From positions 1 to 5,770 of the forward strand of contig NYXF01000050.1 of assembly GCA_002685455.1 (NCBI GenBank): DNA of 5,770 nt, in the 5' to 3' direction. This document shows positions 5,657-5,770 of the stretch, one piece after another (positions within the stretch are counted from its first letter, which is position 1; every line of letters begins with the position of its first letter). The notes below the pieces were generated by a model. The model was not told the origin of the DNA, ran no database searches, and saw nothing but the letters and a program-made list of their open reading frames with translations. A program made the position numbers and the translations under genes. This DNA is from Porticoccus sp. GTDB taxonomy: Bacteria; Pseudomonadota; Gammaproteobacteria; Pseudomonadales; Porticoccaceae.

Positions 5657-5770
5657 TTAAAAGAATAATACCATACTTAGTGTAAACACTAATCCTGACC
5701 AAATTAATATTACCGTGCAGTATCCCATTATATCTTTGATTTTTAGCCCTGCTATTCCTAATAGTGGTAG
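5657..5770 (-). CDS. C-terminal 37 residues of an integral membrane protein, possibly an AtoE-type short-chain fatty acid transporter; cut by the window edge
   Basis: On the minus strand an open frame enters at the right edge and runs 37 codons to TAA at 5657-5659. It encodes LPLLGIAGLKIKDIMGYCTV followed by ILIWSGLVFTLSMVLFF. This is a short loop with KIKD, then one long hydrophobic helix ending at the C-terminus, typical of a multi-spanning transporter. The segment GLKIKDIMGYC resembles, from memory, the C-terminus of the SCFA_trans/AtoE family (short-chain fatty acid transporter), but 37 residues are too few for firm assignment. The stop lies 32 bases before the ATG of the kinase-like gene on the same strand, with no terminator between, so the two are probably co-transcribed. 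Being open at the edge, it could also be a chance frame, but the good hydrophobic pattern and operon spacing argue against that. Confidence 0.6.
   Translation of the reverse strand, partial: LPLLGIAGLKIKDIMGYCTVILIWSGLVFTLSMVLFF

Overview
The window is a piece of an AT-rich proteobacterial chromosome, most likely gammaproteobacterial. The order secY-rpmJ-rpsM-rpsK-rpsD-rpoA-rplQ has rpmJ directly behind secY and no infA between rpmJ and rpsM. The proteins also read very close to their E. coli counterparts over most of their lengths. Genus or species cannot be read from this sequence. There are no tRNA or rRNA genes, insertion sequences or CRISPR arrays, and no stretch over 300 bases lacks a gene.

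Left part (1-1119, + strand): the end of the spc operon. It holds the C-terminal three quarters of the translocon protein SecY, cut by the window edge, and the 38-residue ribosomal protein L36 (rpmJ), which is easily missed because of its size.

Middle (1120-4166, + strand): the alpha operon, with S13, S11, S4, RNA polymerase alpha and L17 in the classical order. All five are full length and appear intact. A 129-base leader before rpsM carries a weak promoter-like sequence and several short inverted repeats. This is where S4 feedback control acts in E. coli, but I could not build the E. coli pseudoknot here. An AT-rich hairpin sits directly against the rplQ ribosome binding site.

Right part (4179-5770, - strand): an accessory unit facing the ribosomal operon tail to tail, with only 12 bases between the two stop codons. 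It is transcribed right to left. First comes the last 37 residues of an integral membrane protein, tentatively an AtoE-type short-chain fatty acid transporter. A membrane-anchored PAS/histidine-kinase-like protein follows 32 bases later.

The kinase-like protein is the most interesting item. It keeps the phospho-acceptor histidine box, but its ATP-binding domain has lost the key N-box Asn, the G1-box Asp and all three G2-box glycines, while the surrounding fold is still recognisable. It looks like a histidine pseudokinase, or a kinase with strongly altered nucleotide binding, probably co-transcribed with the transporter.
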